Position numbers and translations under genes: made by a program. From the NCBI GenBank assembly GCA_902761225.1, contig CACWJQ010000002.1, positions 1 through 64,000 on the forward strand: a stretch of 64,000 nt of DNA, given 5' to 3'. Below are positions 42,593 to 52,666 of the stretch, one piece after another (positions within the stretch are counted from its first letter, which is position 1; every line of letters starts with the position of its first letter). A model generated the notes under the pieces. The model did not search any database. It saw only the letters and a list, made by a program, of their open reading frames with translations, and was not told the DNA's origin. This stretch comes from an uncultured Lachnospiraceae bacterium (GTDB taxonomy: Bacteria > Bacillota > Clostridia > Lachnospirales > Lachnospiraceae).

Positions 42593-44956
42593 ATGAATCT
42601 CAGGGAACTTGAAAAAGGTAAAACAGCTACAATTAAGAGCGTCGGAGGAAACGGAGCGCTGAGACAGCATTTCCTCGATATGGGTCTTATACCCGGCGGG
42701 GATGTGACTCTGATCAAGTTCGCTCCCATGGGGGATCCCATAGAGCTGATGGTATCCGGCTATGAACTCACCATACGTCTTGCAGACGCAGAGAATATAG
42801 AGATTGAAAATGTCCGTGACAGTTCCGGAGAGGATGACGGAAAGCTGGTAAGAGAAAGGGTGAAGGATATACCTCACCCTAATTTTGGTGAAGAAGCTGA
42901 CACTCATGATTATGAGGTTGAGCATAAGGGCAAGAAGGTAAATACCGGAAAACTCACCTTTGCTCTTGTGGGAAACCAGAACTGCGGCAAGACCACTCTT
43001 TTCAACCAGCTTACGGGGTCCAACCAGCATGTGGGCAATTTCCCGGGTGTTACGGTGGACAGAAAGAGCGGATCCATAAAGGGTTATCCCGATACGGAAG
43101 TGGTGGATCTTCCGGGTATCTATTCCATGTCCCCGTACACAAGTGAGGAGATCGTTTCGAGAAAGTTCATCCTGGAGGAAAAGCCCACTGCCATCATAAA
43201 TATTGTAGATGCTACCAATATCGAAAGAAATCTGTATCTTACGATGCAGCTTTTAGAGCTCGATATCCCAATGGTCATTGCACTCAATATGATGGACGAG
43301 ATGGCGGGCAACGGAGGCGCTGTTAAGATCAATCTGTTCGAGCAGCTGATAGAGGTTCCGGTAGTCCCCATTTCGGCAGCCAAGAATCAGGGTATCGATG
43401 AACTGGTGAGACATGCGGTACATATTGCAAAATACGATGAGAGACCGGGGAGAAAGGACTTCTGCGATAAGGAGGATCATGGCGGAGCTCTTCACCGTGC
43501 CATGCATGCCGTAATGAGCATGATAGAAGATCATGCCGAAAAGGCAGGAGTTCCCGTAAGATTTGCCGCAAGTAAGATAATAGAGGGAGACCCCCTGATG
43601 TTCGAAACCCTGGATATCCATAAAAATGACAGGGATGCACTGGAACGTATAGTCAGTCAGATGGAGGAAGAACGCGGGCTGGATGCTGCTGCCGCAATGG
43701 CTGATATGAGATTCTCCTTCATCAGAAAGGTTTGTGACAGGACTGTCATAAAACCAAAGGAGAGCAGGGAACATCTCCGCAGCAGCAGACTGGACAGATT
43801 CTTTACGGGTAAATGGACTGCGATACCGGCATTCATCCTGATAATGGCGGTGGTCTTCTGGCTTACCTTTGCTGTGATAGGAGCTTTTTTCCAGGGACTC
43901 CTGGAATCAGGCATAGCTTTCATTACGGAATTCGTTGACGTACTGCTCACAGGAGCAAATGTCGCACCGGCCATACATTCACTGGTGGTGGATGCCATAT
44001 TCACGGGAGTCGGTTCCGTTCTTAGCTTTATGCCGATAATAGTTGTCCTGTATTTTTTCCTGTCCCTTCTTGAGGACAGCGGATACATGGCAAGAGTCGC
44101 TTTCTTTATGGACAAGCTCTTAAGGCGGATCGGTCTGTCCGGCAGAAGCATAGTTCCGATGCTGATAGGCTTCGGATGCAGCGTGCCTGCCATTATGTCC
44201 ACAAGAACTCTGCCTTCGGACAGGGACAGAAAGATGACACAGCTCCTCATACCATTTATGAGCTGCAGTGCAAAGCTCCCCATTTATGCATTTTTCTCTG
44301 CGGCATTCTTCCCGGGGTATTCGGCTATTGTGATGATCGTGTTGTATTTTACAGGCATTATCACTGCCATACTTGTTGCCCTCATAGGCAAGATCACAGT
44401 GTTTAAGGGCGAGGCTGTTCCCTTTGTCATGGAACTTCCGAACTATCGTATGCCGGGAATGAAGAACGTGCTGATGCTCATGTGGGATAAAGCAAAAGAC
44501 TTCCTGCAGAGGGCATTTACCGTGATCTTTGTGGGAACCGTGGCAGTGTGGTTTCTTCAGAATTTTGATCTCACCTTCAATATGGTTACGGATTCGGAAA
44601 GCAGTATCCTTGCAAAGGTGGCAGGGCTCGTGGCTCCTGTTTTTGCACCTTTAGGCTTTGGCAACTGGAAGGTGGTCACCTCTCTTATCTCGGGATTTCT
44701 TGCAAAGGAGAGCGTTGTATCGATGCTCACGATACTTTACGGCGGATCGGAAGGACTTCAGTCTGCCCTCAGTCCTCTTACAGCCTTTGTGTTCCTGATA
44801 TACTGCCTGCTCTATACGCCCTGCGTTGCCGCCATTGCTGCGGTGAAACGTGAAGCGGGAAGAAGAGCGGCGGTAAAGATGGTGCTGTTCCAGTGCATCG
44901 TCGCATGGATAGTGGCTTTCGTGATCCGTCTCGCAGGACTTGCTCTTGGATTATGA
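42593..44956 (+). CDS. feoB: Ferrous iron transporter: FeoA-FeoB fusion
   Basis: A 787-residue Fe2+ importer. Residues 1-~75 are an FeoA SH3-like domain (MNLRELEKGKTATIKSVGGNGALRQH... LIPGGDVTLI), joined by a linker to the FeoB G-domain: G1 GNQNCGKTT (about 126-134), G2 NFPGVTVD, G3 DLPGIYSM, G4 NMMD. About 11 membrane helices follow from residue 405, with two gate regions (VPMLIGFGCSVPAIMSTRTL, GFLAKESVVSML). The fusion keeps both components equimolar. The C-terminus ends with the last helix; no FeoC is seen. It lies 43 bases after trkA. Confidence 0.95.
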   Translation: MNLRELEKGKTATIKSVGGNGALRQHFLDMGLIPGGDVTLIKFAPMGDPIELMVSGYELTIRLADAENIEIENVRDSSGEDDGKLVRERVKDIPHPNFGEEADTHDYEVEHKGKKVNTGKLTFALVGNQNCGKTTLFNQLTGSNQHVGNFPGVTVDRKSGSIKGYPDTEVVDLPGIYSMSPYTSEEIVSRKFILEEKPTAIINIVDATNIERNLYLTMQLLELDIPMVIALNMMDEMAGNGGAVKINLFEQLIEVPVVPISAAKNQGIDELVRHAVHIAKYDERPGRKDFCDKEDHGGALHRAMHAVMSMIEDHAEKAGVPVRFAASKIIEGDPLMFETLDIHKNDRDALERIVSQMEEERGLDAAAAMADMRFSFIRKVCDRTVIKPKESREHLRSSRLDRFFTGKWTAIPAFILIMAVVFWLTFAVIGAFFQGLLESGIAFITEFVDVLLTGANVAPAIHSLVVDAIFTGVGSVLSFMPIIVVLYFFLSLLEDSGYMARVAFFMDKLLRRIGLSGRSIVPMLIGFGCSVPAIMSTRTLPSDRDRKMTQLLIPFMSCSAKLPIYAFFSAAFFPGYSAIVMIVLYFTGIITAILVALIGKITVFKGEAVPFVMELPNYRMPGMKNVLMLMWDKAKDFLQRAFTVIFVGTVAVWFLQNFDLTFNMVTDSESSILAKVAGLVAPVFAPLGFGNWKVVTSLISGFLAKESVVSMLTILYGGSEGLQSALSPLTAFVFLIYCLLYTPCVAAIAAVKREAGRRAAVKMVLFQCIVAWIVAFVIRLAGLALGL

Positions 44957-44971
44957 TAGGTTCCGATTGTG

Positions 44972-44985
44972 CGAACAAATGTTCT
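44972..44985. promoter_or_regulatory. LexA (SOS) box upstream of uvrBA
   Basis: CGAACAAATGTTCT matches the Gram-positive LexA/DinR consensus CGAACRNRYGTTYG at 13 of 14 positions. It lies ~80 bases before uvrB, which is an SOS gene in Bacillus subtilis and relatives. A TATTAT at 45000-45005 may be the -10 of the promoter. Confidence 0.8.
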
Positions 44986-45011
44986 GAAATTGATAGACAT
45001 ATTATCCAATG

Positions 45012-45044
45012 AATGGTACACTTTATCAGGTGTACCATTTATTG
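45012..45044 (+). terminator. Hairpin between feoB and uvrB
   Basis: AATGGTACAC-TTTATCAG-GTGTACCATT, an exact 10-bp stem followed by TATTGTTTT. It could terminate the feoB transcript. It also lies just downstream of the likely uvrB transcript start, so it may instead fold at the 5' end of the uvrBA messenger. Confidence 0.6.
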
Positions 45045-45063
45045 TTTTAGGAAATCAGTGATC

Positions 45064-47034
45064 ATGGATTTTAAACTTCATTCGGATTATAAACCCACGG
45101 GTGACCAGCCCCGTGCAATAAAGGAACTTGTGGATGGCTTTAAGAAGGGCAATCAGTTTGAAACCCTCCTGGGTGCCACAGGTTCGGGCAAGACTTTTAC
45201 CATGGCCAATGTCATAGCGGCCCTGAACAAGCCTACCCTCATCATTTCCCACAATAAGACTCTTGCGGGACAGCTCTACGGAGAGATGAAGGAATTTTTT
45301 CCCGAGAACGCCGTGGAGTATTTTGTGTCATATTATGATTATTATCAGCCCGAGGCATATGTACCACAGTCGGATACATATATCGCCAAGGATTCCTCCA
45401 TCAACGAAGAGATCGATAAGCTCAGGCTGTCAGCGACCGCATCCCTTGCAGAGCGCAGGGACGTGATAGTTGTTGCTTCCGTATCCTGCATATATGGTCT
45501 TGGTTCTCCCGATGAATACAAGGGGATGATCCTGTCTCTGAGGCCCGGTCAGAATATTGACCGTGATGAGGTTGCAAAGTCACTTATCGCAATGCAGTAT
45601 GAGAGGAATGATATCGAGAAGAAGCCGGGACTGTTCAGGATGAACGGTGATATCCTCGAGTATTATCCGGCACAGGGCGGTGATCATCTGATACGCATAG
45701 AGTGGTTTGGAGATGAGATAGACAGGATACTTGAAGTGGATCCCGTAAATGCAAGACCCACTGCATCTCTCGAGCACATCGCGGTTTTCCCCGCCTCACA
45801 TTACGTGGTCAGCAGGGATGCGCTAATGAAGGGATGCGATGCCATAGAGGAGGAGCTGCAGGAGCGGATCAGGTATTTTAAGGGCGAAGACCGTCTTATC
45901 GAGGCCCAGCGTATTTCCGAGAGGACTAACTTTGACATAGAGATGCTCAGGGAAACAGGCATATGTTCGGGTATAGAGAATTATTCGAGGCATCTCAACA
46001 ATCTTCCCGCAGGCGCCCCTCCCCTTACTCTTATGGACTTCTTTCCCGATGATTTCCTTATCATCATCGATGAGTCCCATATGACCATTCCCCAGATAAG
46101 AGCCATGTATGCAGGGGACAGATCCAGGAAGACCACTCTGGTGGATTATGGTTTCAGACTTCCTTCCGCGCTGGATAACAGACCTCTGAACTTCGAGGAA
46201 TTCGAATCCCACATAGATCAGATGCTCTTTGTATCTGCCACCCCGGCAGAATATGAGGAACAGCATGAACTGCTCCGTGCCCAGCAGGTTATCCGTCCCA
46301 CGGGTCTTCTTGATCCGGAGGTCAGCGTTCGCCCCACACACGGACAGATCGATGATCTTATCGGTGAGATACGGAAAGAGACTGAAAACCATCACAAGGT
46401 ACTTATCACCACTCTTACCAAGAAGATGGCGGAGGATCTTACCGCCTATCTGAAGGAAGCCGACATACGTGTCAATTACATGCATTCGGATATCAAGGCA
46501 CTTGAGAGGGCCAAGATAATCCGCGACATGAGAACGGATGTGTTCGACGTGCTTGTTGGTATCAACCTATTAAGAGAGGGTCTCGATATTCCGGAGATCA
46601 CACTTGTTGCCATAATAGATGCAGACAAGGAAGGCTTCCTTCGCTCGGAGACTTCTCTCATCCAGACCATAGGAAGGGCAGCGAGAAATTCGGAAGGTCA
46701 TGTCATAATGTATGCGGATACGGTGACCCGTTCGATGCAGGCCGCCATCGACGAGACCAACAGACGCCGGAGCATACAGATGGAGTACAACAAAGAACAC
46801 GGTATCACTCCGAAGACCATTGAAAAGGCAGTCCGTGATCTTATCAGTATCTCCAAAAAGGTTGAAGCGGACGACGTAAAGTGGAAGAAGGATCCCGAAT
46901 CAATGTCTGCGAAGGAACTCCGTGAGCTTATCTCCCAGACTGAAAGTGCCATGAGAAAGGCTGCTGCAGAGCTTGATTTCGAGACGGCGGCACGCCTGAG
47001 GGATGAACTCTTTGAACTGAAAAGTCTTAAGTGA
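45064..47034 (+). CDS. uvrB: Excinuclease ABC subunit B
   Basis: The DNA-damage verification helicase of nucleotide excision repair, which loads from UvrA and recruits UvrC. 656 residues: Walker A GATGSGKT (about 38-45), the beta-hairpin [15 protein letters not shown], the helicase motif [14 protein letters not shown], the SATPAEYE segment, [13 protein letters not shown] and QTIGRAARN, and a C-terminal UVR motif ([30 protein letters not shown]). ATG 45064 gives the normal UvrB start [16 protein letters not shown]; an earlier GTG in frame is rejected. It lies in an operon with uvrA under a LexA box. Confidence 0.97.
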   Translation: MDFKLHSDYKPTGDQPRAIKELVDGFKKGNQFETLLGATGSGKTFTMANVIAALNKPTLIISHNKTLAGQLYGEMKEFFPENAVEYFVSYYDYYQPEAYVPQSDTYIAKDSSINEEIDKLRLSATASLAERRDVIVVASVSCIYGLGSPDEYKGMILSLRPGQNIDRDEVAKSLIAMQYERNDIEKKPGLFRMNGDILEYYPAQGGDHLIRIEWFGDEIDRILEVDPVNARPTASLEHIAVFPASHYVVSRDALMKGCDAIEEELQERIRYFKGEDRLIEAQRISERTNFDIEMLRETGICSGIENYSRHLNNLPAGAPPLTLMDFFPDDFLIIIDESHMTIPQIRAMYAGDRSRKTTLVDYGFRLPSALDNRPLNFEEFESHIDQMLFVSATPAEYEEQHELLRAQQVIRPTGLLDPEVSVRPTHGQIDDLIGEIRKETENHHKVLITTLTKKMAEDLTAYLKEADIRVNYMHSDIKALERAKIIRDMRTDVFDVLVGINLLREGLDIPEITLVAIIDADKEGFLRSETSLIQTIGRAARNSEGHVIMYADTVTRSMQAAIDETNRRRSIQMEYNKEHGITPKTIEKAVRDLISISKKVEADDVKWKKDPESMSAKELRELISQTESAMRKAAAELDFETAARLRDELFELKSLK

Positions 47035-47141
47035 TACACTTTCAGACGGCAATGAAACATATCTGCAGACTTAAAATGCCTGCAGATACTTATTACAGAC
47101 AGCGATCATTCAGTATTTCAGAGATTAAGGATTTGTATTAT

Positions 47142-50087
47142 ATGGATAAGAAGATACAGCCCCGTAACAGGATAATAGTCAGGGGAGCCAAGGAAAACAA
47201 TCTCAAGGATCTTTCGGTGGAAATACCCAGAGATTCTCTCGTAGTTATGACCGGGGTGTCCGGTTCCGGAAAGAGTTCTCTTGCATTTCAGACGATCTAT
47301 GCAGAGGGACAGCGCAGATATATGGAGTCCCTTTCATCATACGCAAGACAGTTCCTGGGACAGATGGAAAAACCCAACGTGGAATCCATAGAGGGACTTT
47401 CTCCCGCAATCTCCATAGATCAGAAGTCCACCAATAAGAATCCCAGATCCACCGTGGGAACCGTTACGGAGATCTACGATTATTTCAGACTTCTCTATGC
47501 AAGGATCGGTATCCCTCACTGCCCGGAATGCGGACGTCCTATTGAAAAGCAGACCGTTGACCAGATAGTTGACCGTATCATGGAGCTTCCGGAGGGAACC
47601 AGGATCATGCTCATGGCTCCCGTGGTCAGAGGCCGTAAGGGAAGACACGAGAAGGTGCTGGAGTCTGCGAGAAAGTCAGGCTACGGAAGAGTCCGCGTCG
47701 ACGGCATAATGTATGAACTGTCCGAGGATATCACTCTTGAAAAGAATGACAAGCACAACATTGACATCGTTGTCGACAGGCTTGTAATCAAGCCGGGAAT
47801 AGAAAAGAGGCTTACCGATTCTTCTGAGAATGTTCTCAAGATCGCAGAGGGCCAGCTCAATGTCGATGTGGTGGGAGGCGAGACTCTTTCCTTCAGCACA
47901 TCCTATGCATGTCCCTATTGCGGAGTCAGTATCGCGGAGGTTGAGCCCAGGAGCTTTTCCTTCAACAATCCCTTCGGTGCCTGCCCTGTCTGTGCGGGAC
48001 TCGGATTTAAGATGGAATTTGACTGGGAACTGATGATTCCGGATACATCTCTTTCCATTAATGACGGTGCGATCATTGTAAACGGATGGCAGTCCTGCAA
48101 TCAGGAAGGAAGCTTTTCCAATGCCCTCCTTCAGGCACTGTGTAAAAAGTTCAGATTCGATCTTGATACACCCTTTGAAAAATATCCCGAAAAGATAAGG
48201 GATATACTTCTGTACGGAACGGATGTAAGCGTTGATGTACATTACGTCGGGCAGCGCGGATCCGGCGTTTATCCCACGGTTTTCGAAGGGCTTATAAAGA
48301 ATGTTGAGAGAAGATACAGGGAGACCTTCTCGGAGAGTGCAAAGGCTGAGTATGAAGCCTTCATGCGTATCACTCCATGTTCGGAATGCGGAGGCCGCAG
48401 ACTTAAGAAGGAATCTCTTGCAGTAACGGTGGGAGATAAGAATATCTATGAGATGACACAGATGTCGATCATGGATCTTCAGAAATTCATCACCGGTATG
48501 AAGCTTTCGAAGCAGCAGGCGTTCATAGGAGAACAGATATTAAAGGAGATAAAGGCCCGTGTGGGATTCCTTGTTGATGTGGGACTTGATTATCTGTCAC
48601 TTTCAAGAGCTACCGGAACTCTTTCCGGCGGCGAGGCCCAGCGTATAAGACTTGCGACACAGATAGGTTCCGGACTGGTGGGAGTATGCTATATCCTCGA
48701 TGAACCCAGTATCGGACTTCATCAGAGAGATAATGATAAGCTCCTTGCTACTCTTAAGCATCTCCGTGATCTCGGCAATACCCTGATAGTCGTGGAACAT
48801 GATGAAGATACCATGATGGCTGCGGATTATATTGTGGACATCGGACCGGGTGCAGGCTCCCACGGAGGAGAGGTTGTTGCCACAGGTACCGCAGAGGAGA
48901 TAATGGAATGCCCGGGCTCTGTAACGGGACAGTACCTTTCCGGTAAAAAATTCATCCCTGTTCCGGATGTGAGGAGAAAGCCTGCGGGATGGATCACCGT
49001 AAAGGGTGCTGCCGAGAATAATCTCAAGAATATAGATGTAAGGTTCCCCTTAGGCATTTTTACCTGTGTGACAGGCGTGTCAGGATCCGGAAAATCCTCT
49101 CTTGTAAACGAGATACTCTACAAGACTCTTGCAAGAAAGCTTAACCGCGCCCATACCATACCCGGAAAGTGCAAGGGTATAGCAGGTATCGAGAAGCTGG
49201 ATAAGGTCATATGCATAGACCAGAGCCCCATAGGAAGGACGCCCAGATCCAATCCCGCTACCTATACCGGTGTGTTCGACATGATACGCGATCTGTTCGC
49301 ATCAACAGAGGATGCCAGGAGCATGGGATACAGCAAGGGAAGGTTCTCGTTCAACGTCAAGGGCGGAAGATGCGAAGCCTGTTCGGGTGACGGCATCATT
49401 AAGATCGAGATGCACTTTCTTCCCGATGTGTATGTGCCCTGTGAGGTCTGCGGAGGGAAGAGATATAACAGAGAGACGCTGGAGGTTAAGTACAAGGGAA
49501 AGAGTATTTTTGATGTACTGGATATGAGAGTTGAAGAGGCTCTTAAGTATTTTGAGAATATTCCTTCCATCAGGAATAAGATCCAGACTCTCTATGATGT
49601 GGGACTTGGTTATATCAAGCTGGGACAGCCCTCAACAGAGCTTTCCGGAGGTGAGGCACAGCGTATCAAGCTGGCAACCGAGCTTTCGAGAAGAGCTACG
49701 GGCAAGACCATTTATATACTTGACGAGCCTACCACCGGTCTGCACTTTGCGGATGTACACAAGCTCACTGAGATCCTTCACAGGCTTGCAGACGGCGGCA
49801 ACACCGTTATCGTGATAGAGCATAATCTTGATGTCATCAAGTGTGCGGATTATATTATTGATATGGGTCCCGAGGGCGGTGACAGAGGCGGCACGGTGAT
49901 CGCAACCGGAACGCCTGAGGAGGTCGCCGGGGCGAAGGATTCCTATACCGGATTTTATGTTAAGAAGATGCTGGACAGATACAGAGAGCTTATAAAGGAT
50001 CCCTCGGCATCAGGTGATCCGAATGGTAAGAAGACACAGACCTCCGGAAACAGAGGCAGGAAAAAGCTGAAAAAAGACACTGAATGA
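47142..50087 (+). CDS. uvrA: Excinuclease ABC subunit A
   Basis: The damage-sensing ABC ATPase of excision repair, 981 residues. Two ATPase halves are visible: the first Walker [13 protein letters not shown] with [13 protein letters not shown], the second [15 protein letters not shown]; two ABC signatures [18 protein letters not shown] and [18 protein letters not shown]; and zinc-binding cysteines in [13 protein letters not shown]...CPVC and [10 protein letters not shown]...[13 protein letters not shown] 47142 follows a TAAGGA site; a longer frame from 47031 overlaps uvrB and has no family residues. The C-terminal tail after ~955 is basic and low complexity. Confidence 0.97.
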   Translation: MDKKIQPRNRIIVRGAKENNLKDLSVEIPRDSLVVMTGVSGSGKSSLAFQTIYAEGQRRYMESLSSYARQFLGQMEKPNVESIEGLSPAISIDQKSTNKNPRSTVGTVTEIYDYFRLLYARIGIPHCPECGRPIEKQTVDQIVDRIMELPEGTRIMLMAPVVRGRKGRHEKVLESARKSGYGRVRVDGIMYELSEDITLEKNDKHNIDIVVDRLVIKPGIEKRLTDSSENVLKIAEGQLNVDVVGGETLSFSTSYACPYCGVSIAEVEPRSFSFNNPFGACPVCAGLGFKMEFDWELMIPDTSLSINDGAIIVNGWQSCNQEGSFSNALLQALCKKFRFDLDTPFEKYPEKIRDILLYGTDVSVDVHYVGQRGSGVYPTVFEGLIKNVERRYRETFSESAKAEYEAFMRITPCSECGGRRLKKESLAVTVGDKNIYEMTQMSIMDLQKFITGMKLSKQQAFIGEQILKEIKARVGFLVDVGLDYLSLSRATGTLSGGEAQRIRLATQIGSGLVGVCYILDEPSIGLHQRDNDKLLATLKHLRDLGNTLIVVEHDEDTMMAADYIVDIGPGAGSHGGEVVATGTAEEIMECPGSVTGQYLSGKKFIPVPDVRRKPAGWITVKGAAENNLKNIDVRFPLGIFTCVTGVSGSGKSSLVNEILYKTLARKLNRAHTIPGKCKGIAGIEKLDKVICIDQSPIGRTPRSNPATYTGVFDMIRDLFASTEDARSMGYSKGRFSFNVKGGRCEACSGDGIIKIEMHFLPDVYVPCEVCGGKRYNRETLEVKYKGKSIFDVLDMRVEEALKYFENIPSIRNKIQTLYDVGLGYIKLGQPSTELSGGEAQRIKLATELSRRATGKTIYILDEPTTGLHFADVHKLTEILHRLADGGNTVIVIEHNLDVIKCADYIIDMGPEGGDRGGTVIATGTPEEVAGAKDSYTGFYVKKMLDRYRELIKDPSASGDPNGKKTQTSGNRGRKKLKKDTE

Positions 50088-50105
50088 TATGGCTGAAGAT
50101 TATGG

Positions 50106-50948
50106 ATGGACTTGCCAATGACATTTGAACTTCTTGTCTCATGCGTACAAAAAGATCCGCATGAACTTGCCGAGATAATGAATATCGCATCCGATGCTGT
50201 CATCGTATCCCAGCTGGAAGAATTGGCTTCCTCTGAGGAATTTGACTATAACGGTAACAGGATCAGGGCTTTCAGATCCAGGTCCGGGGGCGTGGGCATC
50301 AACAGGAATACCTGTATTGAGCTTTCATGCGCGGACATTATCCTCTTTGCCGATGAAGACATCGTATATGACAAGGGCTATGCCGATAAGGTGCTGAAGG
50401 AATTTGCCGATCACCCCGAAGCGGATGTGCTCCTTTTCAATATGAGAGTCTGTGAAGAAAGAAGGACATATTGGAACGATTCCTATAAGCCTGTTAAGTG
50501 GTACAACTGCGGCAGGTATCCTGCATACAGTATCGCAGTAAGGTCTTCCAAGCTTAAAGGCTCGGGCATAAAGTTCAGCATCCTGTTCGGAGGCGGAGCG
50601 AGATTTTCAAACGGTGAGGATTCACTGTTCCTCAAAGACTGTCTGGACAAGGGGCTGAAGATGTTCGCTGTACCTGCGGTTCTCGGGGAGGAGGTTCCAA
50701 GACCCTCAACCTGGTTTAACGGGTACAATGACAAGTTCTTCTATGACAGGGGGGTGCTGTACCATTACCTGTACGGAAAGTCAGCATGGCTGTGGGGCAT
50801 CCGCTGGCTGCTGAAGATGAAGAAGGAATATGAGCCGGAATATACCTTCAGCCGGGCACGGAAGATGCTTTTTCTGGGTATCAGGGAAAAGGGCAGTACA
50901 AAGAACGGTACAAACAGAAAATTTGAAAACGGATCGATAAAGGCGTGA
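50106..50948 (+). CDS. GT2-like glycosyltransferase
   Basis: A 280-residue soluble protein with a GT-A appearance: ELLVSCVQKDPHELAEIMNIASDAVIVSQ at the N-terminus, SRSGGVGINRNTCIELSCADIILFADEDIVYDKGY, which has the acidic DxD-like FADEDI, and a variable acceptor-binding half ending in a basic tail. It resembles short family-2 glycosyltransferases. It lies 18 bases after uvrA and before an own terminator, so it rides on the uvrBA transcript. No sugar pathway gene is adjacent, and its acceptor is unknown. A second possible start, M5, has a similar upstream region. Confidence 0.65.
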   Translation: MDLPMTFELLVSCVQKDPHELAEIMNIASDAVIVSQLEELASSEEFDYNGNRIRAFRSRSGGVGINRNTCIELSCADIILFADEDIVYDKGYADKVLKEFADHPEADVLLFNMRVCEERRTYWNDSYKPVKWYNCGRYPAYSIAVRSSKLKGSGIKFSILFGGGARFSNGEDSLFLKDCLDKGLKMFAVPAVLGEEVPRPSTWFNGYNDKFFYDRGVLYHYLYGKSAWLWGIRWLLKMKKEYEPEYTFSRARKMLFLGIREKGSTKNGTNRKFENGSIKA

Positions 50949-50969
50949 TGTTGTTACATCCGCCTTTTT
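50939..50969 (+). terminator. Intrinsic terminator after the uvrA-GT2 genes
   Basis: AAAGGCG(T)GATGT pairs with ACATCCGCCTTT around a 4-base loop with one bulged T, followed by TTTTTGT. The left arm overlaps the end of the GT2 frame by a few bases. Confidence 0.8.
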
Positions 50970-50979
50970 GTGTTAGAAT
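50951..50979 (+). promoter_or_regulatory. Promoter of the cobalamin operon
   Basis: TTGTTA (50951-50956), 17 bases, then TAGAAT (50974-50979) preceded by TGT, an extended -10. Transcription would begin at about 50986, just before the riboswitch. The -35 lies inside the upstream terminator stem, so the two elements are interleaved. Confidence 0.6.
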
Positions 50980-51003
50980 CGTATGGCAATTTAACAAAGA
51001 AGG

Positions 51004-51204
51004 GTACATGGTGCCGATGGAGCTTATGCTCCTGACGTTAAAAGGGAAACAGGTCTGAGGCCTGTGCGAACTCGTCACCGTAGATACAAAATACACTTAT
51101 CAAATGGTTTTTACCAGTCACTGAGAGATCGGGAAGACGATAAGCTTGTGTGTTGACGGATTTATCTTCGTCTGAATGTATGAGCCGGGAAACCTGCCAT
51201 GTAT
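51004..51204 (+). promoter_or_regulatory. Cobalamin riboswitch aptamer
   Basis: The conserved landmarks of the AdoCbl riboswitch occur in order: TTAAAAGGGAAACAGGT (51038 onward), CTCGTCACCGTAGA (51071 onward), CAGTCACTG and GGGAAGACG (51117-51139), and the B12 box GCCGGGAAACCTGCC (51184-51198). The closing stem P1 is GTACATGG (51004-51011) with CCATGTAT (51197-51204). It precedes cbiK and the whole cobalamin operon, as expected. With ligand bound the downstream terminator should form and shut the operon off. Confidence 0.92.
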
Positions 51205-51256
51205 ATCGATACAGGATATGCATCCGGATCACGAGTAATTGATCGTATCACATCAG

Positions 51257-51320
51257 CAGGGTCAGTGCCCTGTCTTTTGTGTGCGCCCATTACTCATTCG
51301 CATCGAATGAGTATTTTTTA
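51257..51320 (+). terminator. Riboswitch expression platform: small hairpin and intrinsic terminator
   Basis: CAGGG-TCAGTG-CCCTG (51257-51272) is a small hairpin; TACTCATTCG-CAT-CGAATGAGTA (51291-51313) followed by TTTTTT is a textbook intrinsic terminator. It ends about 35 bases before the cbiK start and 90 bases after the aptamer, which identifies transcription attenuation as the likely mechanism. Confidence 0.85.
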
Positions 51321-51353
51321 TCGCCTTCTTTGAACAGATCAGGAGGAGAAAAA

Positions 51354-52655
51354 ATGAAAAAGAAACTGTTGACTATCGTACTGGCAGTATCAATGACTGC
51401 TGCAATGCTTGGAGGATGCGGAAGCGAAGTTCCCACTGACGAGCCTGTTCAGGAAGAGACTGTACAGACTGCAGATCCTGCGGAGCCTGAGGCTCAGACA
51501 GAGCCTGCAGAGCCGGAGGTTCCGGAACTCAGTGATGAGGAGAAGGCACAGGAAGTTGCTGATCTCATTGATGCCATCTATGTTCAGGAATGGACTGAGG
51601 AGACCGATGCTCTCTGCGCAGAGGCCAAGGCTAAATGGGATGCGCTTACCGACGAGCAGAAGGAACTTGTTGAAGGCGAAGATGCGGATCCCGACTATTT
51701 CGGAAGAGATACAGGAGATGCTTCCAAGGACGATCCACTGAATGCCGATGGTATCGGAGAAAATGAGATCCTTGTTGTATCCTTTGGAACATCATTTAAC
51801 GAAAGCCGTGCAAATGATATCGGCGGAGTTGAGAGGGCCATTGCAGAGGCTAATCCTGACTGGTCCGTCAGAAGAGCCTTCACTGCACAGATCATAATCA
51901 ATCACGTTCTTGCAAGAGATGGTGAGAAGATCGACAATGTAGAGCAGGCCCTTCAGAGAGCTGTCGACAATGGTGTTAAGAACCTTGTTATCCAGCCCAC
52001 TCATCTCATGCATGGTGCAGAGTATGATGAGCTTATGGACGTTGTTGACAGATATTGCGACAGCTTTGAGACTGTCAGAGTTGCAGAGCCTCTTCTTGGT
52101 TCTGTAGGAAGTGACGCAACCGTTATAAATGATGACAAGAAGGCCGTTGCGGAAGCAATCGTTGCAGAAAGCATTGAGATAGCCGGATTCGATACTCTTG
52201 AAGCTGCAGCTGAAGAAGGCGTTGCGTTTGTGTTCATGGGTCACGGTACCGCACACACCGCCAAGGTTTCCTACAGCCAGATGGCTACTCAGATGGATAA
52301 CCTCGGATATGATAACGTATTCATCGGAACCGTTGAGGGTGAACCTGAGGAGACTGCCTGCGAGAACATTATCGAGGCTGTTCATGAGGCAGGCTACAAC
52401 ACAGTTATCCTTCGTCCCCTTATGGTGGTTGCCGGCGATCACGCCAACAATGATATGGCGGGAGATGAAGAGGATTCCTGGAAGAGCATGTTTGAAGCTT
52501 CGGGATATTTTGATTCCGTTGACTGTCAGATTGAAGGCCTTGGAAGGATCGAAACGGTTCAGGAACTCTATGTTTCCCATACTGCAGAAGTGGTATCTAC
52601 CGTTGATATCAAAACAGCATCACTTGACGACGGGGAGTATGAGGTTTTTTTTTAA
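51354..52655 (+). CDS. cbiK: Sirohydrochlorin cobaltochelatase, exported lipoprotein form (CbiK)
   Basis: 433 residues. A lipoprotein signal ends in LGGC with Cys22, followed by a Glu/Pro/Thr-rich linker (about 25-62), a short helical region and the chelatase domain (from about 142: EILVVSFGTSFNESRANDIGGVERAI). Candidate metal ligands are His297 in MGHGTAHTAK and His363 in AGDHANND, spaced like those in CbiK. The signal would put it outside the membrane, as reported for the periplasmic CbiK of Desulfovibrio. AGGAGGAG precedes the ATG at 51354. The frame stops in the 9-T run at 52645-52653; the following domain continues in the -1 frame. Confidence 0.88.
   Translation: MKKKLLTIVLAVSMTAAMLGGCGSEVPTDEPVQEETVQTADPAEPEAQTEPAEPEVPELSDEEKAQEVADLIDAIYVQEWTEETDALCAEAKAKWDALTDEQKELVEGEDADPDYFGRDTGDASKDDPLNADGIGENEILVVSFGTSFNESRANDIGGVERAIAEANPDWSVRRAFTAQIIINHVLARDGEKIDNVEQALQRAVDNGVKNLVIQPTHLMHGAEYDELMDVVDRYCDSFETVRVAEPLLGSVGSDATVINDDKKAVAEAIVAESIEIAGFDTLEAAAEEGVAFVFMGHGTAHTAKVSYSQMATQMDNLGYDNVFIGTVEGEPEETACENIIEAVHEAGYNTVILRPLMVVAGDHANNDMAGDEEDSWKSMFEASGYFDSVDCQIEGLGRIETVQELYVSHTAEVVSTVDIKTASLDDGEYEVFF
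52645..52653 (+). repeat. Poly-T (9) slippery run at the end of cbiK
   Basis: GAG GTT TTT TTT TAA in the cbiK frame; read one base back the T-run gives TTA ACT GAC AGC TCT ATG, leading straight into the next frame. One added T (or a -1 ribosomal slip) joins both. Confidence 0.85.
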
Positions 52656-52666
52656 CTGACAGCTCT

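Noticed and set aside
47031-47141. A 37-residue N-terminal extension of UvrA overlapping uvrB
   Set aside because: No conservation expected there; ATG 47142 gives the normal UvrA N-terminus and has TAAGGA upstream.
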